DNA of 64,000 nucleotides from Frondihabitans australicus. GTDB taxonomy: Bacteria > Actinomycetota > Actinomycetes > Actinomycetales > Microbacteriaceae. Under the pieces are notes generated by a model. That model did no database searches. It saw only the letters and a list, made by a program, of their open reading frames with translations, and had not been told where the DNA came from. The stretch lies in assembly GCF_003634555.1 (NCBI RefSeq), contig NZ_RBKS01000001.1:1-64000 (forward strand). The letters are read 5' to 3'. Position 1 is the stretch's first letter. Each line of letters starts with the position of its first letter. Below are positions 7,734 through 15,666 of the stretch, in pieces. The position numbers and the translations under genes were made by a program.

Positions 7734-8384
7734 CTAGCTGTTGTAGGTCCAGGTCATCGGCTGCGAGGCCGAGAGACCCTGGTAGGTGTTGCCGGCGCTC
7801 GAGGGGAGCGTGACGGCGATCGAGAAGGTGGTCGAGGCGCCCGCGGCCTGCACCGGGAGGCTGATCGCGCCCTTGGCGGCGAACGCGGCGAGGGTGCCGG
7901 TGAAGACGCTCGACGAGGTGGTCGTGTTGGTGATCGCGACCGTCATCTGCGAGCAGAGGTCGGTGGCGGTACCGTTCAGCGCGCCGTTGGTGCCCTGCGT
8001 GCAGGCGCCGCCGGTGAGGGTGAAGGTGTTCGCCGTGACGGTGCCGGTGTTGTTGATCTTGATCGAGGTGGTGACCGTCTGGCCGGGGATCATCGTCGTC
8101 GACCCGCCGTACTTGTTGATGGTCGCGCAGGAGTACGAGTTGGTCGAGATGCCGCCGGTGCCGTCGGTCGAGTTGCACGAGACGGTGCCGGCCGCGTTCT
8201 GCTCCTGCATCACCAGGGCGCCGGAAGCGGCGGTGTTGCTGGAGTTCGTGATGCTGGCGACGAAGCCCGACAGGGTGCCGGACATCGAGACCGAGAGGAG
8301 GACCGCGCCGAGCACGCCGGTGGCGATGGCGAGGGGGGCGAAACGGAGGCGCTTGGCCTTCGCGACGTTCTGGGTGCTGGACAT
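7734..8384 (-). CDS. TasA/SipW-dependent-type exported protein
   Basis: 216 residues. The ATG at 8384 is preceded by AAGGA and fits a conventional signal region better than the open frame extending to 8465. A hydrophobic core (about residues 16-36) is followed by SGTLSGFVASITNSSNT, the box shared with the LamG protein. The mature part is Ser/Thr/Gly/Asn-rich beta structure with four cysteines (VSCNST, YSCAT, GACTQ, LCSQM) that could form two disulfides. The layout recalls TasA-like fibre subunits processed by SipW, and the peptidase gene follows 99 nt downstream. Fibre formation is inferred from the family pattern, not seen. Confidence 0.75.
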   Translation of the reverse strand: MSSTQNVAKAKRLRFAPLAIATGVLGAVLLSVSMSGTLSGFVASITNSSNTAASGALVMQEQNAAGTVSCNSTDGTGGISTNSYSCATINKYGGSTTMIPGQTVTTSIKINNTGTVTANTFTLTGGACTQGTNGALNGTATDLCSQMTVAITNTTTSSSVFTGTLAAFAAKGAISLPVQAAGASTTFSIAVTLPSSAGNTYQGLSASQPMTWTYNS

Positions 8385-8511
8385 GCCTGATTCCTTGATG
8401 GTTGAGGTTGTGGTCTCGAGTGAGAGTCTCGATGAGTGGTTTGTGGGAGCCGGTTGATTGCTCACTTGTGAAGCTACTCAATGATGGGGATACACGGTCG
8501 TCGGCCAAAAC

Positions 8512-8528
8512 CCCCACTAGTGGGGCAA
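8512..8528 (-). promoter_or_regulatory. Inverted repeat ahead of the TasA-like gene
   Basis: The + strand reads CCCC-ACTAGT-GGGG, a perfect 14-bp palindrome, in the divergent gap between the TasA-like gene and the MarR gene. On the minus strand it is TTGCCCC-N6-GGGG, one of a set of similar sites ahead of surface genes (11754, 15509, 29191, 61690). The rest of the 248-nt gap shows no other clear element. Confidence 0.45.
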
Positions 8529-8632
8529 ATCCGACCCCCCTCTCTCCTGCGAATATGTACGTGGGCCACAAAGCCCGTCCGTGTTCCCCCGCACGCGTAT
8601 CCCTCCCGACTTCTCTGCACCAGGAGTGCCCC

Positions 8633-9172
8633 GTGACCATCCCCGTTCCCGTCCCCGAACCAGCGGACGAGACGCCGACCCCTCGCGACGAGCAGCTCAC
8701 CCGCGAGAGCCCCGTCGTGCAGGCCGTCGCCGCCGCCACCGCGGCCGCCGACGCCGCACACCGCCGGCTCCGCACCGTCTTCGCCGCGAGCGTCGGCCTC
8801 AGCCCGCTCGAGTTCAACGCGCTCATGCACGTCGGCGCGGTCGCCGATCTGACCCCGAAGGCGCTCGCCGCCCACCTCGACATCACCACGGGCGCCGTGA
8901 CCGCCATGACCGATCGGCTGGTCGGCGCGGGCCTCGTCGAGCGCGAGCCGAACCCGAACGACCGCCGCAGCCTCCTGCTGGCCCTCACGGCCACGGGCGC
9001 GCGTGCGCGTCAGAGCATGATCGACCAGTACCACGACGCCATCGCCCGCGCGCTCGAGTCGAGCCCCGACGTGCGCATCGAGCGCCTCGTCGCGGTCCTC
9101 GACAACACCGCCTCGGCGATCGGCGAGACCTCCGACGCCATCGAGGGCACGCCCACGATCCACCCGCGCTGA
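8633..9172 (+). CDS. MarR-family regulator
   Basis: 179 residues from a GTG preceded by AGGAG (8623-8627). The winged-helix core includes LSPLEFNALMHVG, the recognition helix region LDITTGAVTAMTDRLVGAG, and the wing EREPNPNDRRSLLLALT with the conserved D-R pair of MarR proteins. It is encoded divergently from the TasA-like operon, so that operon is a plausible target, though no convincing MarR-style AT-rich palindrome lies between them. It ends in a shared bidirectional terminator. The ligand is unknown. Confidence 0.88.
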   Translation: MTIPVPVPEPADETPTPRDEQLTRESPVVQAVAAATAAADAAHRRLRTVFAASVGLSPLEFNALMHVGAVADLTPKALAAHLDITTGAVTAMTDRLVGAGLVEREPNPNDRRSLLLALTATGARARQSMIDQYHDAIARALESSPDVRIERLVAVLDNTASAIGETSDAIEGTPTIHPR

Positions 9173-9185
9173 GCGCATCCCGCCG

Positions 9186-9234
9186 CACGACGAGAGCCCC
9201 GCCGACCGAGAAGGTCGAGCGGGGCTCTGTCGTG
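9186..9234. terminator. Bidirectional terminator between convergent genes
   Basis: Long inverted repeat with outer arms CACGAC / GTCGTG, a main stem AGAGCCCCGC / GCGGGGCTCT, and inner CGACC / GGTCG closing on a small GAGAA loop. One side bulge interrupts it. It lies between the stops of the + MarR gene and the - beta-helix gene and could serve both. Confidence 0.8.
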
Positions 9235-9265
9235 GGCGCAGGATCGGGGAGGCCGCCCGTCAGGG

Positions 9266-11701
9266 CTAGAACGCCCCGATGTGCTTGAGCCCCGCGGACT
9301 GCCCGATGAGCGTCGCGATGTCGGAGGGCAGGGGCGTCGCGGTCGAGGGCGCCGCGGCGGACAGTGCCGACGTCATCTGCGAGAGCGTGAGCGCCTCGTC
9401 GGTCTGCTGGTTGACCCACGAGACCCCGGCGACCTGGTTCAGCTGCTCGGGCGATTGCACGTGGACGTAGTCGCCCGTCGTCGCCGAGGTTCCCCAGGCG
9501 ACGAGCGTGGGGTTGCTCGTCGTCACGCGGCGGTTGAACATGTTGCCCGTGATGGTCACCTGCTTGTCGACCATGTCGAGACCGTAGATCTGGTAGCCGT
9601 TGCCGCTCGTCCCGAAGGCGTTGTTCTCGATCTGCACGCCCTTCGTGAGCCACGGAACCGTCGGGTCGGGGTTCGGCTGCCTGGGGTCGTGGCCGGGCAC
9701 GCTGGTCTGCGCCGCGGTCCGGGAGTCCTGGGCGAGCCGGATCGCGAAGGTGGTCGCGCTGCCGAGGGAGTTGTTGATGATCCTGACGTCGCCGGTGTCG
9801 ATGATGTTGATGTCGGCGCCGGAGCCGGTGACCGTGTTGTCGGCGATGAGCACCTTCTGCGAGAGCTCGATCGAGAACCCGTCGTCGGTGTTGTCGGTGG
9901 CGGTGTTGCCGGTCACGGTGACGTCGTAGCAGGACTCGTCGCACCAGAACCCGGTGGAGTCGTTCCCGTCGAAGACGTTGTCGCTGACCGTCACGCCGCG
10001 CGACCTGGTCACCTTGACCCCGCCCGAGACGGGCGCGGCCTTGAAGTGCGAGAAGTTGTTGTCGTCGATCTCCGAGTTGGTCAGTGAGAAGCCGTAGGAG
10101 GCGTTGACGCCGACGCCGAGCATGCCGGCGCGCTTCACGGTGACGTGGTCGAGAGCGCCACCGTTGTTCGACACGTTGATGCCGATGTAGGAGGTGTCGT
10201 CGATCTCGACGTTCTGCACCTTCGCTCCGGTGTTCTCGAAGCGCACCGCCCCGATGGTCGCGGCGGTGCTGGCGTAGCGCCGCACGCCGATGCCGAGGAG
10301 CGTGTCGTTGGTCGACTTGAAGTAGAGCGCCTGGCTCTGGTTCGAGATGCGGAGGTCGTGGCCCGTGGGGTCGGTGCCGATCGTGATCGTCCGGCCCGAG
10401 GGGTCGGCGTAGAAGTCGCCGGCCTTCACGTCGGTGGCCGTCGCCACCTGCGTCATCTGCGAGCCGTCGAGGAACGCCATGTCCATGCGCGCCGCGAGCG
10501 GGTCGGTCGGCGACACGTAGCGGGGGTTGTCGGCGATGCCGTCGATGGCGTTGCTCGGGAAGAAGCTCCACGGGGTGGTCCAGCCGTGTGCCGTCCTGGT
10601 CCAGCTCGTCACGGCCTGCGAGCCGTCCATCCAGACCGCCTCGTGCGGGTACGCCTGGATCGTGAGCGACTTCGACGTCGGGACGGTCACCGACTCGTTG
10701 TAGACGCCGGCCCGCATCACGATCGTCTGCCCCGAGGCCGCCGCGTCGACGGCGTGCGCCAGCGTGCGGAACGGTGAGGTGAGGCCGCCCGAGGCGGAAT
10801 CGTCACCCGCAGGGGAGACGTAGAGGGCGCCGGCGGGCGGGGCGTAGTCGGTGGTGCCGATGGTCGCTGCTCCTGCGCTGGGATCGGCGTCGGTCGGCGG
10901 CGTCGAGACGACCGGCGGGCTGGTCGTCGTCGGCCCGGTCGCCGACTCGGGGTCGGCGGTGGCGGTGAAGTCGTCGACGGCGTTCTGGATCACGGGGCGG
11001 TTCGACGCGCTGGCGTACTCCCAGAAGCCGAGGTGGCCGCGCGCGGCGATCCGCGAGGATGACGAGTCGACCGTCTGGATCTGCCACCACGGGGCGGTGC
11101 CGGTGGTCCAGGCACGGCCGCGGACCGTCACCGGCGACGTGCCGGTCACCTCGTACTCGACGTGGACGCTGGCCCACGGCGCGACCGTGAACGGCAGCTT
11201 CACCGTCGCCAGGTTGCGCTCGGCCTTCTTGTTGACGCGCGAGATCGAGAGGACGGCCGTGCCGGTGCTGCCGAAGGTGAGGCGGCCGCGGTAGCGCGAG
11301 CCGTCGCTCTGGGTGCGCAGCTCGAGCGCCGTGTAGAGGCCGGCCCGCTGGTTCGGCGCGGTCACGACCGCGGACAGGTCGAGGTCGCCCGCCGTCGCGC
11401 GGCCGAGGGTCGCCGTCGCCGAGTTGCCGTGCTTGAGGTTCGAGATGATCCCGCGCCCGCCGGAGACCGAGAACCTGGCCGACCCGGCCTTCGACGTCGA
11501 CCATCCGCCACCCGTGGGGGCAGTGCCCCAGCCCGACGACACCGAGCGGGCGAAGAGGTCGCTCGCGACCGTCGTGGGCGTCGCGCTCGCGAGCTGGGAC
11601 GGCACGATGGCGGCCACGAGCACGCCCACCGCGAGACCGAGAGCCGGCGCGATCGTCTTGCGGAAGCGCGCGGGCCTTTGGCGGTGGGCTGGAGACTTCA
11701 C
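9266..11701 (-). CDS. Secreted right-handed beta-helix protein
   Basis: 811 residues from a GTG. It has a Sec signal peptide (basic start, hydrophobic stretch around residues 15-38, cleavage near SASA). Residues about 47-250 form a beta-rich module beginning DLFARSVSSGWG, which resembles the end of the giant protein at 15.7-20.9 kb. A Thr/Pro-rich linker follows, then from about 290 a parallel beta-helix: ALYVSPAGDDSASGGLTSPF, IVMRAGVYNESVTV, and repeated GVTVSDNVFDGND / VTVTGNTATDN / VLIADNTVTGSG units. Such folds occur in polysaccharide lyases, glycoside hydrolases and tail-spike-like adhesins. I see no definite lyase catalytic set, so polysaccharide binding or cleavage is an inference supported by the surrounding exopolysaccharide genes. 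Confidence 0.82.
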   Translation of the reverse strand: MKSPAHRQRPARFRKTIAPALGLAVGVLVAAIVPSQLASATPTTVASDLFARSVSSGWGTAPTGGGWSTSKAGSARFSVSGGRGIISNLKHGNSATATLGRATAGDLDLSAVVTAPNQRAGLYTALELRTQSDGSRYRGRLTFGSTGTAVLSISRVNKKAERNLATVKLPFTVAPWASVHVEYEVTGTSPVTVRGRAWTTGTAPWWQIQTVDSSSSRIAARGHLGFWEYASASNRPVIQNAVDDFTATADPESATGPTTTSPPVVSTPPTDADPSAGAATIGTTDYAPPAGALYVSPAGDDSASGGLTSPFRTLAHAVDAAASGQTIVMRAGVYNESVTVPTSKSLTIQAYPHEAVWMDGSQAVTSWTRTAHGWTTPWSFFPSNAIDGIADNPRYVSPTDPLAARMDMAFLDGSQMTQVATATDVKAGDFYADPSGRTITIGTDPTGHDLRISNQSQALYFKSTNDTLLGIGVRRYASTAATIGAVRFENTGAKVQNVEIDDTSYIGINVSNNGGALDHVTVKRAGMLGVGVNASYGFSLTNSEIDDNNFSHFKAAPVSGGVKVTRSRGVTVSDNVFDGNDSTGFWCDESCYDVTVTGNTATDNTDDGFSIELSQKVLIADNTVTGSGADINIIDTGDVRIINNSLGSATTFAIRLAQDSRTAAQTSVPGHDPRQPNPDPTVPWLTKGVQIENNAFGTSGNGYQIYGLDMVDKQVTITGNMFNRRVTTSNPTLVAWGTSATTGDYVHVQSPEQLNQVAGVSWVNQQTDEALTLSQMTSALSAAAPSTATPLPSDIATLIGQSAGLKHIGAF

Positions 11702-11753
11702 ACGGGGCTCGTTTCGTTGACGGCGACGACTGGTGAGGAATGCGGAGCCATGA

Positions 11754-11770
11754 CCCCCGGAAGGGGGACA
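11754..11770 (-). promoter_or_regulatory. TGTCCCC-N6-GGGG site upstream of the beta-helix gene
   Basis: Read on the minus strand this is TGTCCCC-CTTCCG-GGGG, about 53 nt ahead of the GTG. TATAGT lies on the same strand at about 11785-11790 and could be a -10. Over 24 positions (GTGTCCCCCTT..GGGGG..ATGG) it matches the site ahead of the 15.7-kb gene at 20. A second C5-GTC-G4 palindrome is at 11838-11849. The 223-nt gap holds no other gene. Confidence 0.5.
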
Positions 11771-11924
11771 CCGAAAGATTCGACAACTATAGCCCCGATA
11801 TGCATTCAGCCTTCCGGATCAGCAAAAATGCAGACAGCCCCCGTCGGGGTGGGGCCCGAACGGGGTACAGCGCCAGGGCACACGGGGGCTTCGACGAATC
11901 CTCGCCTGCGCTTATGCTCGTCGG

Positions 11925-13313
11925 ATGACCGACATCGACGAGGCTCCCCGAAGAGTCCGCGCCGGGTCCCCGACCCGCTCGCTCGTCACGGCCCGGATCC
12001 TCCGCGGCCGCGACCGGGTGATCACCGACCAGGTGGTCCGCGCGCTCGCGGCCGCCAGCGTCGTGGTGCTCGCCATGCGCATCACCCTTCCCCAGAGCGT
12101 CCTGGTCGGCTACCTCGTGGCCGCCGCGTTCTTCCCGCTCTGGCTCGGCACCGTGCGCCGGTACCGCTTCGCCCCGCTGATCCTGGCCACGGGCGCCCTG
12201 GCCGTCGTCTCGAGCCTCTGGCTGCAGATCGCAGGATCGGGCACCCGCACGGTCGACACCAGCATCGCCACGTCGACGACCGTCCTCCTCATCGGGTCGC
12301 TGCTCGGCGTCGGGCTGCTGCTCTGGGCGCGCTCCGTCCTCTCGCCGTCCTGGGTCGCGTTCTGGTTCGGGATCGGCCTGTTCCTCTCCATCGCGCCGTC
12401 GTCGAGCCTGTTCCACTCGAACCCGTGGAAGTTCGGGTTCTACTTCCCGGTCGCGATCACGTTCCTCGCGCTGGCGAGGATGACCCGGCGCTGGTGGGCC
12501 GAGGTGCTGGTGCTTCTGGCGCTGACCGGGATCTCGGCGGTGACGGATGCCCGGTCGGCGTTCGGCCTGCTCCTGCTCGCCGCCGTGCTCGTCGTGGCGC
12601 AGCTACCGTTCTTCCGCGCCGGGCACAAGGGCTCGGCGATCCTGGTCTTCGCCGGTCTCGTCGTCGTGTCGATCGTCGTGTGGGTCGTCGGCCAGGCTGC
12701 CATCCTCGGCGGCTACCTCGGGTCGGCGACGCAGGCGCGGTCGCTGGCGCAGGTGCAGGCGTCGGGCTCGCTGATCCTCGGCGGACGCCCGGAGCTCGCC
12801 GCGACGCTCGGCCTGATGCGCTCGAACCCCGGCGGGTACGGCGCGGGCGTCGCCCCCAGCTGGGCGGACATCGGCGTCGCGAAGTCGGCCCTGGCGGCGA
12901 TCGGCTACGACCCCGACAACAACTACGTCGACTCGTACATGTTCGGCGGGCACTTCGAACTGCACTCCGTCTTCGGCGACCTCTGGGCCGAGGCCGGCAT
13001 CGTGGGGCTGCTCTTCGTGGCGGTGACCCTGATCGCCCTGCTGTGGAGCCTCAGCCGGCGCATCGCTGACGGCACGGCCAGCGGCATATCGGTCTTCATG
13101 ACGGCGACGGCCATCTGGTTCACGCTCTTCGGCCCGTGGCAGACCGACGCGCCGTACATCGTCCTCGCGATCGCGCTGGCGGCGGTGCCGCGGAGGCCTC
13201 GTCAGCGGACGAACTCGACCACGCTGTCGGAAGGCCCGCGCCAGGTCGTCGAGGCCCGGAAGCCCGCTTTCTCCAGCAGCGCGTCGTCGGCGTCCGCGCC
13301 CGACGCCGGGTAG
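11925..13313 (+). CDS. O-antigen ligase/polymerase-like membrane protein (Wzy/WaaL type)
   Basis: 462 residues with about ten to twelve hydrophobic segments and a large loop after the middle (about residues 265-350). That layout, plus the two-gene neighbourhood of GT-C transferases and a flippase, matches O-antigen polymerases and ligases, which join lipid-linked repeat units outside the membrane. The loop includes NPGGYGAGVAPSWADIG and DNNYVDSYMFGGHFELHSVFG; 'G.G' and 'H(N/S)' loop motifs are typical of this superfamily. Sequence identity in the family is low, so the specific activity is inferred. The last 37 codons overlap the convergent GT-C gene, and the tail after VPRRPRQR looks unstructured. 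Confidence 0.65.
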   Translation: MTDIDEAPRRVRAGSPTRSLVTARILRGRDRVITDQVVRALAAASVVVLAMRITLPQSVLVGYLVAAAFFPLWLGTVRRYRFAPLILATGALAVVSSLWLQIAGSGTRTVDTSIATSTTVLLIGSLLGVGLLLWARSVLSPSWVAFWFGIGLFLSIAPSSSLFHSNPWKFGFYFPVAITFLALARMTRRWWAEVLVLLALTGISAVTDARSAFGLLLLAAVLVVAQLPFFRAGHKGSAILVFAGLVVVSIVVWVVGQAAILGGYLGSATQARSLAQVQASGSLILGGRPELAATLGLMRSNPGGYGAGVAPSWADIGVAKSALAAIGYDPDNNYVDSYMFGGHFELHSVFGDLWAEAGIVGLLFVAVTLIALLWSLSRRIADGTASGISVFMTATAIWFTLFGPWQTDAPYIVLAIALAAVPRRPRQRTNSTTLSEGPRQVVEARKPAFSSSASSASAPDAG

Positions 13314-14740
13314 TCGCTCGGCCGGATCACCCACACGGCCGAGAGGCCGTCGAGCCGTGACGTCGAGGACGCGAGCGGGTACGACGTGCCGCGGAGCGTC
13401 GCATCCTGCGCACCCGTCGTGCGCAGCGTGACGTCGACGAGGCCGTCGAACGCGCTCGGGTAGGCCGTGTCGATGTACCGCGTGGTGCGGCCGATCGCGG
13501 TGTCGGCCGTCGGCTCCAGCGGCGAGAAGTAGACCCCCTCGCCCGCCTTCGCGCGCGCGCCGACGAAGCCGGCCACCTGAGACCAGTCGGCGTCGCTCTT
13601 GCCGGTGGTCTGGCGCTGCGACACGTAGATGGGCACGCTGAGGCCGGCGATCGCCACCAGCGCCGTGATCCGCCCGATCTCCCAGGGGATCGCCCGCAGG
13701 CCCAGGGCGATCGCCAGGGCCACCGCCGGTGCGGCGAAGGTGAAGTACCGCGAGTTGTAGAGGGGGCTCACCGCCGCCGAGTAGCCGATGGCGATCAGGG
13801 TGGGCAGCAGGATCCAGGGCAGCGTCGCCGCGACCCCCGGCCGAGCCCCCGGCTCGCGGAGAGCCCGCAGCACCCCGGCGACCACCAGCACCCACCCGAT
13901 GACGGCCATGACCACGGCCGCGACGGCCCACGCCGACGTGCCCTGGTCGCTCTGCGTGACGGGGGTCGGCGTCGCGCCGAGGAACCACTGGTTGATCAGC
14001 GCCTGCCTCGCCATGGTGGCCAGCGAGAGCGCGTTGTCGCCGAGCTGTCCCTTCTGCGAGGCGGCCTCGAGGACGACCGGCGACGCGGCGAGCGTGCCGG
14101 CGGCGGCCGCGGCCAGCCAGAGGAGGCGGACTCGCCAGCGGGTGCGCGTGAGGAGCACGGTGGCCAGGTGCGCGACGACCAGGAGGGCGACGTAGATGTT
14201 GATCGCGATGCCGAGAGCGACGAGGACGCCGTAGACCGGCCAGCGCCAGCGACCGCTGCGGAGGGCGGTCACGAGGAGGACGGTCGCCCACACCGCGATC
14301 GTCGCGCTGAGTCCGAAGGAGCGCGCCTCGATGCCCATCCAGGTGATGCGGGGGAGCACGATCGCGATGATCGCCGCCTCGACGGCGACGTCGGCGCGGC
14401 CGACGGCCACCGCCAGGACGTACACGCCCACGACGGCGCCGCCGGTGGCGAGAGCGCTCGGGATCCGCAGCGCCACCTCGGAGTAGCCGAAGACTCCCGA
14501 CCAGACGTGGATGAAGAGGTAGTAGAGCGCGTGGACGGCGTCGTGGTGGCTCACCAGGGCGAACAGCTCGGGCAGCGTGCGCCGGGCCGCCGAGATGGTC
14601 GCGGCCTCGTCGGTCCAGAGCGAGACGTTCCAGGAGCCGAGGAACGCCACCACCGCACCGACCGCACCGAGGGCCGCCGCGAGTGCCCCGGACACGGGTA
14701 TCGGACGTCGGCGGCGGGCGTGCGATGATGAGGAGGCCAC
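13202..14740 (-). CDS. GT-C glycosyltransferase (GT39/ArnT-like, polyprenol-sugar dependent)
   Basis: 512 residues from a GTG. About ten to eleven membrane helices are followed by a soluble C-terminal domain of roughly 130 residues. The first extracytoplasmic loop has SLWTDEAATISAARRTL, the acidic DEA motif of GT-C enzymes, then HHDAVHALYYLFIHVWSGVFG. LPRITWMGIEARSFG and SPLYNSRYF are also typical of actinobacterial GT39-like proteins. These move a sugar from a polyprenyl-phosphate donor to an acceptor outside the membrane. The donor could be made by the GtrB-like enzyme at 30.9 kb. Its 3' end overlaps the convergent polymerase-like gene by 112 nt. Confidence 0.78.
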   Translation of the reverse strand: MASSSSHARRRRPIPVSGALAAALGAVGAVVAFLGSWNVSLWTDEAATISAARRTLPELFALVSHHDAVHALYYLFIHVWSGVFGYSEVALRIPSALATGGAVVGVYVLAVAVGRADVAVEAAIIAIVLPRITWMGIEARSFGLSATIAVWATVLLVTALRSGRWRWPVYGVLVALGIAINIYVALLVVAHLATVLLTRTRWRVRLLWLAAAAAGTLAASPVVLEAASQKGQLGDNALSLATMARQALINQWFLGATPTPVTQSDQGTSAWAVAAVVMAVIGWVLVVAGVLRALREPGARPGVAATLPWILLPTLIAIGYSAAVSPLYNSRYFTFAAPAVALAIALGLRAIPWEIGRITALVAIAGLSVPIYVSQRQTTGKSDADWSQVAGFVGARAKAGEGVYFSPLEPTADTAIGRTTRYIDTAYPSAFDGLVDVTLRTTGAQDATLRGTSYPLASSTSRLDGLSAVWVIRPSDYPASGADADDALLEKAGFRASTTWRGPSDSVVEFVR

Positions 14741-14830
14741 GGTCCGGTCATGCTAACAGCAGGTGTCGCTCGGCCCGTCGCGACACCGTCAGCCAGCGCC
14801 CGAATCGCTGCGTCTCGCCAAGGAGCCGGC

Positions 14831-15496
14831 ATGTCCGACAACTCTTCCCCCCAGCCCGCCGCCCGACGGATCACGAGGCGCGGCGTCATCGTCGTCTCGG
14901 CCATCGTGGTCGTCGTCGCCCTCGTCGTCGTCTTCCTGATCCGGTCGCTCGACCCGTCGCACGACCCTGCGCCATCGATCTCGCAGTCGGTCCTGCCGAC
15001 GCCGACGCCGTCGTCCGTCTACACGCCGGCCCCGACCACGAAGGCTCCGGCGGCGACCGGGAAGGTCGTCACGCCGACGGGCACGGCCAAGCCGGGCACC
15101 CAGGCGAAGGCCGTCCCCCTCACCGCCACGGCGACCCCGGTCTCCGGCGTCCACGTCACCCTCGCGCACCTCCAGGCCGTCCAGGGCAAGGGCGACGGGG
15201 TGGGGGAGATCTCCGGACCCGCGATCCGGTTCGACGTCGTGTTCCAGAACGACACCTCGGCCGCCATCCCGCTGTCGAGCGTCGTCGTCAACGTCACCTA
15301 CGGCTCGTCGAAGACGCCGGCCGACGAGCTGACCAGCAACGAGAAGCCGCTTCCCGCCTCCATCGACAAGGGCCAGTCCGGCACGGGCACCTACACGTTC
15401 ACGCTGCCGGAGGCCGACCGCTCCGACGTCCAGATCACGGTCGACTACCACGTCGGGATCCCGATCACGGTCTTCTCGGGCAGCGCCCCCAGGTAG
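14831..15496 (+). CDS. Single-pass membrane-anchored protein of unknown function
   Basis: 221 residues. The ATG at 14831 is preceded by AAGGAG (14820-14825); a longer frame from 14750 has no ribosome site. A short cytoplasmic tail is followed by one helix (about residues 17-40), a Thr/Pro/Ala-rich spacer (about 45-95) and an extracytoplasmic beta domain with HVTLAHLQAVQGKGDGVGEI, IRFDVVFQNDTSAAIPLSSV and DVQITVDYHVGIPI. The fold resembles DUF4352-like Ig-type domains, but I cannot assign it firmly. The stop lies inside a C5-AGGTA-G5 palindrome of the next promoter region, so this gene and the giant surface gene are directly adjacent. Confidence 0.7.
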   Translation: MSDNSSPQPAARRITRRGVIVVSAIVVVVALVVVFLIRSLDPSHDPAPSISQSVLPTPTPSSVYTPAPTTKAPAATGKVVTPTGTAKPGTQAKAVPLTATATPVSGVHVTLAHLQAVQGKGDGVGEISGPAIRFDVVFQNDTSAAIPLSSVVVNVTYGSSKTPADELTSNEKPLPASIDKGQSGTGTYTFTLPEADRSDVQITVDYHVGIPITVFSGSAPR

Positions 15497-15556
15497 GGGG
15501 TCACGGCGTGTCCCCCTTTAGGGGGGGATGGCACCTGAGTGGGGGTCATCTATAGT
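15486..15556 (+). promoter_or_regulatory. Promoter region of the giant surface-protein gene
   Basis: This contains CCCCC-AGGTA-GGGGG at 15486-15500, then TGTCCCC-CTTTAG-GGGG at 15509-15525, and a half site GGGGGTCAT at 15541-15549. TATAGT at 15551-15556 is a plausible -10 with no good -35, as expected for an activator-dependent promoter. The palindrome centres are about 25 bp apart. About 110 nt of apparently untranslated leader follow. Confidence 0.5.
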
Positions 15557-15666
15557 CGGGGTATTGCCATGGGACCCGAAACTCATGGCGACTGTGAGCC
15601 CGACACTCACCTCGCACCCACGTGATCCCGAAAATCACGGCTTACCCGAATCTGTGAGGCACCCCC

